Shown: positions 9,136 through 16,889 of the stretch, piece after piece
Layout of the letters: the number at the start of each line of letters is the position of its first letter
Numbering within the stretch: position 1 is the stretch's first letter
Assembly (NCBI GenBank): GCA_900770875.1
Contig: CAAGLV010000121.1
Span: 1-18,623, forward strand
Direction: 5' to 3'
Source: Flavobacteriales bacterium
GTDB lineage: Bacteria > Bacteroidota > Bacteroidia > Flavobacteriales > Weeksellaceae
Length of the DNA: 18,623 nt
Notes under the pieces: generated by a model
Told to the model about the DNA's origin: nothing
Databases searched by the model: none
Seen by the model: only the letters and a program-made list of their open reading frames with translations
Made by a program: the position numbers and the translations under genes

Positions 9136-10674
9136 TTATCCTAATAAAGACTGAAGTTTCATGGCAACGCCCATATCTCCTTTAATTTGAACTTTTCCAC
9201 CCATTACGGCATTCATCGGATTTAATTTTCCTGATAATAAATCGGCTAAATCGTCTTTAGATACTTTTAATGTACAATCTGCTTCTTTATCGTCTTCAGA
9301 AACAACGTTTGATGCTCCTGTTCCGTCGATTAAAATTGTAGTTCCTCCTAAATCGAATTTTAAAGATTTTCCTATTGCTGATGCTTTTTCTGCGTTAGTT
9401 TTAATTACTTCTAATAAATTTAAATCTGTCATAATTTTAATTTTTGCTTGATTAGTATTTTCTGTTGATTTTATTTCTTGTTTTGTTTCTTTGGTTGGAT
9501 TTGATGATTTTGTTGCCGATTCGTAAGAGACATCGTCGATTACCATTTTGGCAATAATTTCTCTCATAATTTCTGATGTACCTCCACCAATTGTACCAAC
9601 GCGTGTATCGCGGTACATACGTGCAATTTTAAATTCTTCGGTAAAGCCATATCCACCAAACATTTGTAACGATTCGTTAATTACTTTACTTGATAATTCG
9701 GTAGATTGTAATTTTGCAATCGAACATTCTTTTACCGCATATTCGTTATCGTTTTGTAGTTTAGCACAATAATATACGTAATTTTTTGTAACCTCAATGT
9801 CGGCAGTCATTTGTGCAATACGATGACGTAATACTTGGAAACGATTAATTTTTCGTCCAAATGCTTCGCGCTGATTCATATATTCCAAAGCATAGTTTAA
9901 AGCACATTCGGCACTTGCAGTACCCATAATAGCACCAGCTAAACGCTCTAATTGCAAGCCACCCATAAGGTAAATAAATCCTAAACCTTCTTCGCCTAAT
10001 AAATTTTGTTTTGGCACTTTTACATTATCAAAACTAATTTCGGCCGTATCTGATGAATGCCATCCTAATTTTTCTATTTTAGTTGTTGTAACACCAGCAG
10101 TTTCGCGATCGATTAATAATAACGAAACTCCTTTTACACCAGCTTCGGGATCTGTTTTTACAACCGTTACGTAATAATCGCCATAAATACCATTTGTAAT
10201 AAATGTTTTAGAGCCATTAACGATATAATGATCGCCTTCTAATTTAGCCGTTGTACGGATATTTGCTGCATCCGATCCGGCGCCAGGTTCTGTAATGGCA
10301 ATGGCCGAAACTTTTTCGCCAGCAATGGTAGGCATTAAATAATTTTCTTTTAAATAATCAGATCCGTGTTTTAGGATGTAAGGCGAAGACATGTATTGGA
10401 TTACGGCAAATGTAATGGCAAATCCGCCCGAAAATAACGATGAAATTTCTTCTAAAAAGATAACCGAATAGTAAAAATCTAAATCGATTCCGCCATATTG
10501 TTCGGGCATATTTAGACCTAAATAGCCCATTTCGCCCATTTTTTTAATTAATTCGCGCGGAATTTTTCTGTCTTTTTCCCACTGGTCGATATTTGGTTCG
10601 ACTTCCTTTTTCAGAAATTGTTTTAACGAATCTCTAAATGCTTTGTGTTCTTCTGTAAACTGAATATTTTTCAT
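9136..10674 (-). CDS. Acyl-CoA dehydrogenase fused to a C-terminal SCP2 sterol-carrier domain
   Basis: A 512-residue two-domain protein. Residues 1-385 are a complete acyl-CoA dehydrogenase: AITEPGAGSD (126-135), KTFITNG (156-162), catalytic-base Glu243 in LQLERL, REAFG (269-273) and QMFGG (337-341) for FAD binding across the dimer interface. The Glu position groups it with isovaleryl-CoA-type rather than medium-chain-type enzymes. Residues 386-414 are a Ser/Thr/Lys/Glu/Asn-rich linker, and 415-512 match an SCP2 domain, including DCTLKVSKDDLADLLSGKLN-type sequence and GKVQIKGDM (493-501). Family members normally end near residue 385, so the SCP2 part is an added lipid- or acyl-CoA-binding module. 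Met415 begins the SCP2 part, so a separate product from an internal start is possible. The start at 10674 has the CACAAAA leader seen before other genes of the operon, 12 bases after the ligase stop. Confidence 0.93.
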   Translation of the reverse strand: MKNIQFTEEHKAFRDSLKQFLKKEVEPNIDQWEKDRKIPRELIKKMGEMGYLGLNMPEQYGGIDLDFYYSVIFLEEISSLFSGGFAITFAVIQYMSSPYILKHGSDYLKENYLMPTIAGEKVSAIAITEPGAGSDAANIRTTAKLEGDHYIVNGSKTFITNGIYGDYYVTVVKTDPEAGVKGVSLLLIDRETAGVTTTKIEKLGWHSSDTAEISFDNVKVPKQNLLGEEGLGFIYLMGGLQLERLAGAIMGTASAECALNYALEYMNQREAFGRKINRFQVLRHRIAQMTADIEVTKNYVYYCAKLQNDNEYAVKECSIAKLQSTELSSKVINESLQMFGGYGFTEEFKIARMYRDTRVGTIGGGTSEIMREIIAKMVIDDVSYESATKSSNPTKETKQEIKSTENTNQAKIKIMTDLNLLEVIKTNAEKASAIGKSLKFDLGGTTILIDGTGASNVVSEDDKEADCTLKVSKDDLADLLSGKLNPMNAVMGGKVQIKGDMGVAMKLQSLLG

Positions 10675-10686
10675 TGTTTTGTGTTT

Positions 10687-12372
10687 TTAAGTCCAAATAA
10701 TTTTTTCGGTTTGATTGGCCCATTGTTTAAACTTATCTTGATATTTTTCTTGTATCAAGTTTCGTTTTACTTTTAAAGTTGGTGTTAGTATTTTATTTTC
10801 TATCGTCCATTCGTCATCAACAATTACGAGATGAGAAAGGCGTTGAAAGTTGATTAACTCTTCGTTTACACGCTTTAATTCGGGCATCAAATTTTCTTCT
10901 ATCTCTTTTTTTGTTTTTGTTTTTCCGATTTCGGATAATTTGATTAAAGCTAATGGCTGAGCTAATCCTAAACCAACAACAACAATTTGTTCGATGTTTT
11001 CGTTGGTTCCAAATTTCCATTCGATTGGCGATGGAACAACGTATTTCCCTTTCGAAGTTTTAAAGGCATCTTGTATGCGCCCATCGATATATAAATAACC
11101 ATCATCGTCTAAACGTCCACGATCGCCGGTATGTAACCATTCATCTTTAATGACTTCGTTACTTTTTTCGGGATTTTTATAATATCCTTTTAAAATAGAT
11201 GGTCCTTTTAATAAAATTTCTTTGGTTTCGTCGTCTATTTTTAATTCTAATCCATCGATTGGTAAGCCAACAGTTCCTATTTTTTTATTGCCTTTTGGTG
11301 TTAAAATGGTTAAACCTGTGGTTTCTGTCATACCATAAACTTCTCTTAAATCTAATCCTAAATCGATGTACCATTGTTTTAAATCGGGCGGAATAGGAGC
11401 AGAAGCTGTAATGGGATGCACCATGCGCGATAAGCCTAATTTATGTTTGATTTTTTTCTTTACAATTCCAGAAACGATTGGGATTTTAAATAATAGATCT
11501 AAGCGTTTTTGTGGCATTTTCTCTAAAACTCCTAATTGAAATTTTGACCATAAATGCGGAACTGTAAACATTAATGTTGGTTGTGTATCTTGTATATTTT
11601 GTACAAAGGTGTTAATACTTTCTACAAAAGAAATTGTTCCTCCAGTAATCAAACAAGCCATTTCTACCGCCATACGTTCGCCAATATGATTTAGTGGTAA
11701 AACCGAAATAAAATGGGCATTACCTAAAATATCTTTTAATCCGATGACGTGTTGTGTTGTTTCTACTTTTATGATATGACGCATATTGCCGTAGGTTAAA
11801 ACAACTCCTTTTGGACTTCCAGTAGTTCCGGAAGTAAATAAAATCGTCCAAATATCATCGTCGTTAAAAGTTGGATGAAATTCTTTTGGTTGAGTTTCGT
11901 TTAAGATAGTATCCCATTTAATTCCACGATCGATTTTTGAATGACCGGCGTGATCTTTAAATGTAAAAACTTCGATATCATCTGGAATAGCATTTTTAAT
12001 TTGATCCCAAGTTTCTAATTTTCCGACAAATAAAAATTTAGAATCACTTTCGCGTAAAACAACTTCGAATTCGGCACAATTTAAATTGGCGTAAAATGGT
12101 GTTGAAATTGCACCTAACATTAATAAGGCTAAATCTGTAATAATCCATTCGGCACAATTTTTTGATATAATCCCAACGTGTGTATTTTTTGTGATGCCTT
12201 TACTTTCTAAAAAATTAGCAAGTTTACGAGCTTGTTCACCAACTTCTTTGTACGTATAAGTTTTCCATTCGCTTCCTTTTGGTTGGCGAAGAAATACATC
12301 ATTTGGTTTTATTTTTTCCCAATGGAAAAAGTAATCCGTAAATGCAGCATTTGTAAATTGAGGAATTGACAT
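10687..12372 (-). CDS. AMP-forming acyl-CoA synthetase (long-chain type)
   Basis: A 561-residue adenylate-forming enzyme that would activate a free carboxylic acid to its CoA thioester through an acyl-AMP intermediate. Visible motifs are the phosphate loop TSGTTGSPKG (180-189), YGMTET (346-351), HTGD (414-417), GRIQDAFKTSKGKYVVPSPIE (431-451, adenylate and hinge region) and LTPTLKVKR (529-537) close to the C-terminus, all as in FadD15/long-chain acyl-CoA synthetases. The length is slightly short for that class. The substrate cannot be read from motifs; in this operon it likely activates the acid that the acyl-CoA dehydrogenases then oxidise, the place held by AtuH in terpene-acid pathways. 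Presence of a ligase argues against a pure leucine route, in which the CoA ester comes from the branched-chain keto acid dehydrogenase. Confidence 0.92.
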   Translation of the reverse strand: MSIPQFTNAAFTDYFFHWEKIKPNDVFLRQPKGSEWKTYTYKEVGEQARKLANFLESKGITKNTHVGIISKNCAEWIITDLALLMLGAISTPFYANLNCAEFEVVLRESDSKFLFVGKLETWDQIKNAIPDDIEVFTFKDHAGHSKIDRGIKWDTILNETQPKEFHPTFNDDDIWTILFTSGTTGSPKGVVLTYGNMRHIIKVETTQHVIGLKDILGNAHFISVLPLNHIGERMAVEMACLITGGTISFVESINTFVQNIQDTQPTLMFTVPHLWSKFQLGVLEKMPQKRLDLLFKIPIVSGIVKKKIKHKLGLSRMVHPITASAPIPPDLKQWYIDLGLDLREVYGMTETTGLTILTPKGNKKIGTVGLPIDGLELKIDDETKEILLKGPSILKGYYKNPEKSNEVIKDEWLHTGDRGRLDDDGYLYIDGRIQDAFKTSKGKYVVPSPIEWKFGTNENIEQIVVVGLGLAQPLALIKLSEIGKTKTKKEIEENLMPELKRVNEELINFQRLSHLVIVDDEWTIENKILTPTLKVKRNLIQEKYQDKFKQWANQTEKIIWT

Positions 12373-12417
12373 AATAATGGAAATTTTGTGGTTTGTGTTA
12401 TTTCGTGTGGTTATATC

Positions 12418-13188
12418 TTATAATGTAAATACATCTCCCCAAAGTCGTTGTCCGCCATCTACGTATAATGTTTCGCCTGTAATAAATTTAGCGTAAGGAC
12501 TAGCTAAAAATAATACAGCATTTGCTACATCGTCTGTCGATCCTAATGCGTTTACCGGAACTGTTTTAGCAATTCCTTCCACTAATTCTTGTGGATAACG
12601 TTCTAATCCTGTCGATTGAATAATTCCTGGTGCAACGGCATTTATTTTAATACCTTGTCGTGCCCATTCTATTGCTAAAGATTTTGTTAAATTGTCAACT
12701 CCAGCTCTTGCGGCACCTGTGTGTGCCATTCCCGGAAATCCTTTGTATATATTTGCAATAATGTTTACAATGTTTCCTTCTTTTTGATTTAAAAAGAAAA
12801 CATTAGCCATCGTTTGCGTCATATAAAATGTTCCGTTTAGATTATTGTTAATCACCGATGTCCAACCATTAAAGGATAAATCTTTGGCTAATGAAGGAAA
12901 TTGACCTCCAGCATTATTGATTAAAATATCTAATTTTCCGTATTTATTTTTGATGTAATCTGCTAATTGCTGAATTTGTTCTTGTTCGCGAATATCACAG
13001 ATTTGATACGAAACTTCACCTAAATCGGTTAATTTTTCAATCGCTTTCTGCAGTTTCTCTTCGTTACGACCTGTAATAATTACTTTGGCTTTGTTTTCTA
13101 AAAATTGTTTAGCAATGCTAAAACCAATTCCGCTTCCGCCACCAGTAACTAATACAATTTTACCTTGAAATGAATCTTGTAAAATCAT
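12418..13188 (-). CDS. Short-chain dehydrogenase/reductase, PECR-like (2-enoyl-CoA reductase type)
   Basis: A 256-residue classical-size SDR. The cofactor loop TGGGSGIG (15-22) and Arg41 after the second strand suggest NADP(H); NNAGG (91-95) is also present. The active-site stretch is unusual: the canonical YxxxK reads Thr157-GAA-Arg161 (HTGAARAG, 156-163) and the usual Ser-Ser before it reads Ile-Ala. The same pattern (GAARAGV.NLTKSLA) is found in peroxisomal trans-2-enoyl-CoA reductase and relates to 2,4-dienoyl-CoA reductases, so a role on an enoyl- or dienoyl-CoA is more likely than alcohol oxidation. It begins two bases after the BKACE stop, suggesting translational coupling. It holds the place of the SDRs AtuB/AtuG in terpene-acid clusters; the reaction is not certain. 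Confidence 0.88.
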   Translation of the reverse strand: MILQDSFQGKIVLVTGGGSGIGFSIAKQFLENKAKVIITGRNEEKLQKAIEKLTDLGEVSYQICDIREQEQIQQLADYIKNKYGKLDILINNAGGQFPSLAKDLSFNGWTSVINNNLNGTFYMTQTMANVFFLNQKEGNIVNIIANIYKGFPGMAHTGAARAGVDNLTKSLAIEWARQGIKINAVAPGIIQSTGLERYPQELVEGIAKTVPVNALGSTDDVANAVLFLASPYAKFITGETLYVDGGQRLWGDVFTL

Positions 13189-13190
13189 AC

Positions 13191-14051
13191 TTACGAAATT
13201 CTAGTCATTTTTAATAATTCGCGTGTTTCGGCAATTGTTGCAGGTTCTTTACCAACCATACGAGCTAAACGAACACCCGCATCAACTAACTCGCCGTTCG
13301 ATTTTGCCATTTCGCCTTCTGGTAGATAGAAATTATCTTCTAATCCTACACGAAAATTCCCTCCTAAAGTTAAAGCAGCAGCAGCTAAAGCCCATTGTTT
13401 ACGCCCAATACCAATTACTTGCCAAACCGAATCTTCTGGCAACGTATTCACTTGATGTACTAAATTTTGAGTTGTTGGAGCAATTCCACCTAAAACGCCC
13501 ATTACTAACGAATAGATGTATGGTTTTTCCATAATTCCCATATCGATAATTGGTAACGAATTGTTGATGTGTCCGTTATCGAAACATTCCATTTCTGGAC
13601 GAGTACCGGCAGCTTTCATTCGCTCCATAAAGAATTGGATATCTTTAAAAGGATTAGCAAAAACGAAATCATGATAGAATTGTTTTTTCTCTTTTGAATA
13701 GATTGCATAGTTCATCGATCCCATATTTAATGCAGCCGTTTCTGGCTTACAAGCATCAATTTGATGGATACGCTCTTCGTTTGGAATTCCGATTGCTCCA
13801 GTCGAATAATTGATGATGACATCAGGACAATGTTTGCGAACCTCCTCGTGAATTTTTTCGTATGTTGCCACATCGTAAGCTGGCATTCCGTTATCTTGTC
13901 GCGCATGGATGTGCACAATTGATGCTCCTGCATCTACAGCTAATTTGGCTTCTAAACCAATTTCTTCGGGCGTATAAGGAATATACGGACATTGATTTCT
14001 GTTGGCTAGTGCACCTGTTAATGCCGCTGTGATTACTACTTTATTTTTCAT
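13191..14051 (-). CDS. BKACE family enzyme (DUF849, beta-keto acid cleavage)
   Basis: A 286-residue Zn-dependent TIM-barrel enzyme. The family converts a beta-keto acid plus acetyl-CoA into acetoacetate plus a new acyl-CoA; the first member, Kce, acts on 3-keto-5-aminohexanoate in lysine fermentation. Metal ligands are visible: His47 and His49 in VHIHAR and Glu238 in GLEDN; Arg234 and Ser83 match residues proposed for catalysis in Kce. The specificity residue Glu14 of Kce, which holds the substrate amino group, aligns with Leu15 (TGAL), so a lysine-pathway substrate is unlikely and an uncharged tail is favoured. The neighbours (acyl-CoA carboxylase, crotonase, SDR, ligase, two dehydrogenases) suggest a branched-acid pathway. 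The leader has the AACCACAAAA motif. The family call is firm; the substrate is inferred. Confidence 0.93.
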   Translation of the reverse strand: MKNKVVITAALTGALANRNQCPYIPYTPEEIGLEAKLAVDAGASIVHIHARQDNGMPAYDVATYEKIHEEVRKHCPDVIINYSTGAIGIPNEERIHQIDACKPETAALNMGSMNYAIYSKEKKQFYHDFVFANPFKDIQFFMERMKAAGTRPEMECFDNGHINNSLPIIDMGIMEKPYIYSLVMGVLGGIAPTTQNLVHQVNTLPEDSVWQVIGIGRKQWALAAAALTLGGNFRVGLEDNFYLPEGEMAKSNGELVDAGVRLARMVGKEPATIAETRELLKMTRIS

Positions 14052-14088
14052 TTTTTTGTGGTTTTGTGTGTTTTGATATTGGGTTAAA

Positions 14089-14907
14089 TTATTCTCCGAT
14101 CCATTGTGGTTGTCTTTTTTCTTTAAATGCTAAAATACCTTCTTGTGCATCTTTCGATCCGATGGCTTGCATTAACATTCCGAATAAATATTCGTTTTCG
14201 GCTTTCACATCTTTTTCTTTTAATTTTTTGTAAGCCGTTAAACCTAATCGAATGGCATTGGGTGAGTTTTCGAATAAAGTCGATAATATTTCATTGACTT
14301 TTTCTTCGGTATTTTCTGTGACATGTGTAATTAATCCATCAGATAAAGCTTCGTTCGCCGAAATGTGTTTACCTGTAATACACCAATCAATTACTTTACG
14401 AGCGGGCATTACTTCTAATAAACTACTCATCACTTGGAAAGGGTATAAGCCACGTTTAACTTCGGGTAAACCAAATTCAACAGATGGTTTTGCAACAACG
14501 TAATTACAACCTGTGATGATTAACATTCCACCAGCCAATACATTTTTATCGACTTGAGCGATGCAAGGTTTTGTTAGATGATTAAAGAATTCGTTGATTA
14601 AAACTTTATCATTTGGGAATGGAATTGTAGAAACAATTTCTTCGGCTCCACCCTGAAAAGCTTTTAAATCGGCTCCGGCACAAAAAACATCACCATTTGC
14701 TTTTAAAACAACGGCCCAAACAGTTTTGGCTTGATTGGCATATTCTAAAGCGAAAGCCAATTCGTTAACCATGTGCGGATGTAATGCATTCTTTTTTTCG
14801 GGACGATTTAATGTAATTGTTAATGTATGATTTGCTTCTTCAACAATTAAAAACTGAAATGTTTGTTCGTGTAATTTTGCAACTAATTCGGTTTCGAAAT
14901 ATGCCAT
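14089..14907 (-). CDS. Crotonase-family enoyl-CoA hydratase/isomerase
   Basis: A 272-residue crotonase-fold protein. The first oxyanion-hole segment is CAGADLKAF (76-84) and the second is VLAGGM (123-128). Of the two catalytic glutamates of rat enoyl-CoA hydratase, Glu164 is matched by Glu149 (GLPEVKRG) while Glu144 is replaced by Leu129. Loss of the first Glu is typical of enoyl-CoA isomerases and some specialised members, so plain hydratase activity is not assured. In the operon it follows the carboxylase alpha subunit with a one-base gap, the position of a glutaconyl-CoA hydratase (LiuC or AtuE) in carboxylation pathways. Alternatively it could be a 3,2-enoyl-CoA isomerase working with the PECR-like reductase. 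Confidence 0.88.
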   Translation of the reverse strand: MAYFETELVAKLHEQTFQFLIVEEANHTLTITLNRPEKKNALHPHMVNELAFALEYANQAKTVWAVVLKANGDVFCAGADLKAFQGGAEEIVSTIPFPNDKVLINEFFNHLTKPCIAQVDKNVLAGGMLIITGCNYVVAKPSVEFGLPEVKRGLYPFQVMSSLLEVMPARKVIDWCITGKHISANEALSDGLITHVTENTEEKVNEILSTLFENSPNAIRLGLTAYKKLKEKDVKAENEYLFGMLMQAIGSKDAQEGILAFKEKRQPQWIGE

Positions 14908-14908
14908 C

Positions 14909-16864
14909 TTATGCCATTTTTAATAGTAAATAATCTGCTTCGATACTTTGTGCTTTTTCCACAAAGATTTCTTCTACCACGCCATCTTTATCTGCGATTA
15001 CCGGAATTTCCATTTTCATCGACGATAAAATAATTAGCGTTTGTCCTTCTTTAACTTCGTCGCCAATAGTTACACGAATGTCTATAATTTCGGCTGGCAT
15101 TGGCGAGGTATAACCATCTTCAACTTTCTCTTGTTTTTTAGGTGGAAAACGATCGATATATTTTACATCTAAACTTCCAAAATTAGGATGTTGTATAAAG
15201 TATTCATTTCCTTTATTTATGATGGTATAAGTATCTTTTTTATCGTTGATGATGATATGTAGTTGAGCATCGTTATAGCTAATAATCGAAATGCAATAAG
15301 TTGTATCGTTAATCGAATATTCTAAATTTTTTCCTACCGTGCGATAATTTACTTTGGTTTGTTTTTCGTTCAACTCAAATGTATCCCATTGTCCTTGCGA
15401 AAAACTATTTCTCCATCCGATTAATGTATTGTTGTGTTTATTTCTTTTGGCATATCGAGCGGCCGAAATTGCAATTAAAGCTTCGTTTAAATATTTTTCT
15501 ACTGTTGATTTCTCGAATGAGTAAGAAGTTTCTAAAAATTTAGTGTGATAATTTCCGCATTGAACTTGGTTATTTTTGATCAAATCCAATAAGAAATCTT
15601 GATTTGTTGTTACGCCTAAACATTTTGTATGTTCTAAAGTGTATTGCATTTTACGGAATGCTTCATCGCGTGTATTGCTGTGCACGATGATTTTCGCAAT
15701 CATCGGATCATAGAATAAAGAAATTTCTGATCCCGATTCTATTCCCGATTCTATGCGTAAGCCATCAATTTTAGGCATCTCAAATAACTCAATTTTACCA
15801 GTTGCAGGCATATAATTGTTAGAAGCATCTTCCGCATACAAACGCAATTCCATTGCATAACCCGAAGATTTTACGTCCTCTTGTTTTAAGGTTAAAGTTT
15901 TACCTTCGGCCGAATCAATCTGCATTTTCACTAAATCTAATCCTGTAATTTCTTCTGTTACCGGATGTTCAACTTGTAAACGCGTATTCACTTCTAAAAA
16001 ATAGAACGATTCGTCTTTGTCCGAATATACAAACTCAACAGTTCCGGCATTATCATAATTTAAAGCTTTAGCAACACGACAGGCAATATCGCCCATTTCG
16101 GCTCTTTTAATTTCGGATAAAACTGGCGAAGGAGATTCCTCTAAAACTTTTTGGTAACGTCGTTGAATCGAACATTCTCTCTCTAATAAATGAATTACAT
16201 TGCCGTGTTGATCTCCAAAAATCTGAAATTCGATATGACGTGCATTTTCAATGTATTTTTCGATGATTAAATGATCGTCTCCAAAAGCAGCTTTCGATTC
16301 GCGTTTAGCAGCTTCTATTGCATTTTCTATTTCACCTTCGTTGTTGACGATACGCATTCCTTTTCCACCTCCACCAGCAGAAGCTTTTAATAACAATGGA
16401 AATCCAATTTTTAAAGCTTCTTGTGTTAAAGTTTCGATGCTTTGATCGTCTTTATTATAACCCGGAATAGTTGGGATTTGGTGTTCTTCCATAATTTTTT
16501 TCGCGATAGATTTAGAACCCATCTGACGAATGGCATTGGCATTTGGGCCAATAAAAATTATGCTTTCTTTTTTACAACGTTCAGCAAAATCGGCATTTTC
16601 GGATAAAAATCCATAACCTGGATGAACGGCATCGGCTCCGGATTTTTTTATAATTTCGAATATCTTTTCGATATTGATATACGTATCAGCCGGTTGATTT
16701 CCTGGTAAATGATATGCCTCGTCGGCTTGTTTTACAAATAAAGCGTCTTGATCGGCATCCGAGAAAACAGCGATAGATTTTATCCCTAATTGTTTGCACG
16801 TACGAATTATACGGCAAGCAATTTCTCCTCGGTTAATAATTATAATGGATTTGATAGATTTCAT
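14909..16864 (-). CDS. Acyl-CoA carboxylase alpha subunit (biotin carboxylase plus biotin carrier domain)
   Basis: A 651-residue protein from the chosen start. It carboxylates its own biotin with ATP and bicarbonate for the beta subunit. Domains in order: biotin carboxylase (about 1-445) with the ATP loop GGGGKGM (164-170), HPGYGFLSEN (81-90) and EVNTRLQVEH (291-300); a poorly conserved linking region (about 450-580) like the BT domain of MCC/PCC alpha subunits; and a C-terminal biotin carrier with Lys617 in SSMKME, instead of the more usual EAMKME. The frame is open from an ATG at 16924, but that start would overlap the beta gene by 35 bases and add a tail not seen in the family. The ATG at 16864, preceded by CACAAAAA and 25 bases from the beta stop, starts MKSIKSIIIINRGEIA, the normal N-terminus. 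It pairs with the adjacent beta subunit. Confidence 0.94.
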   Translation of the reverse strand: MKSIKSIIIINRGEIACRIIRTCKQLGIKSIAVFSDADQDALFVKQADEAYHLPGNQPADTYINIEKIFEIIKKSGADAVHPGYGFLSENADFAERCKKESIIFIGPNANAIRQMGSKSIAKKIMEEHQIPTIPGYNKDDQSIETLTQEALKIGFPLLLKASAGGGGKGMRIVNNEGEIENAIEAAKRESKAAFGDDHLIIEKYIENARHIEFQIFGDQHGNVIHLLERECSIQRRYQKVLEESPSPVLSEIKRAEMGDIACRVAKALNYDNAGTVEFVYSDKDESFYFLEVNTRLQVEHPVTEEITGLDLVKMQIDSAEGKTLTLKQEDVKSSGYAMELRLYAEDASNNYMPATGKIELFEMPKIDGLRIESGIESGSEISLFYDPMIAKIIVHSNTRDEAFRKMQYTLEHTKCLGVTTNQDFLLDLIKNNQVQCGNYHTKFLETSYSFEKSTVEKYLNEALIAISAARYAKRNKHNNTLIGWRNSFSQGQWDTFELNEKQTKVNYRTVGKNLEYSINDTTYCISIISYNDAQLHIIINDKKDTYTIINKGNEYFIQHPNFGSLDVKYIDRFPPKKQEKVEDGYTSPMPAEIIDIRVTIGDEVKEGQTLIILSSMKMEIPVIADKDGVVEEIFVEKAQSIEADYLLLKMA

Positions 16865-16889
16865 TTTTTGTGCGTTTTTGAGTGTTGTT

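Noticed and set aside
13191..14051. HMG-CoA lyase as the identity of the TIM-barrel enzyme
   Set aside because: The HIHAR and GLEDN motifs and overall sequence are those of DUF849/BKACE; no HMG-CoA lyase signature is visible.
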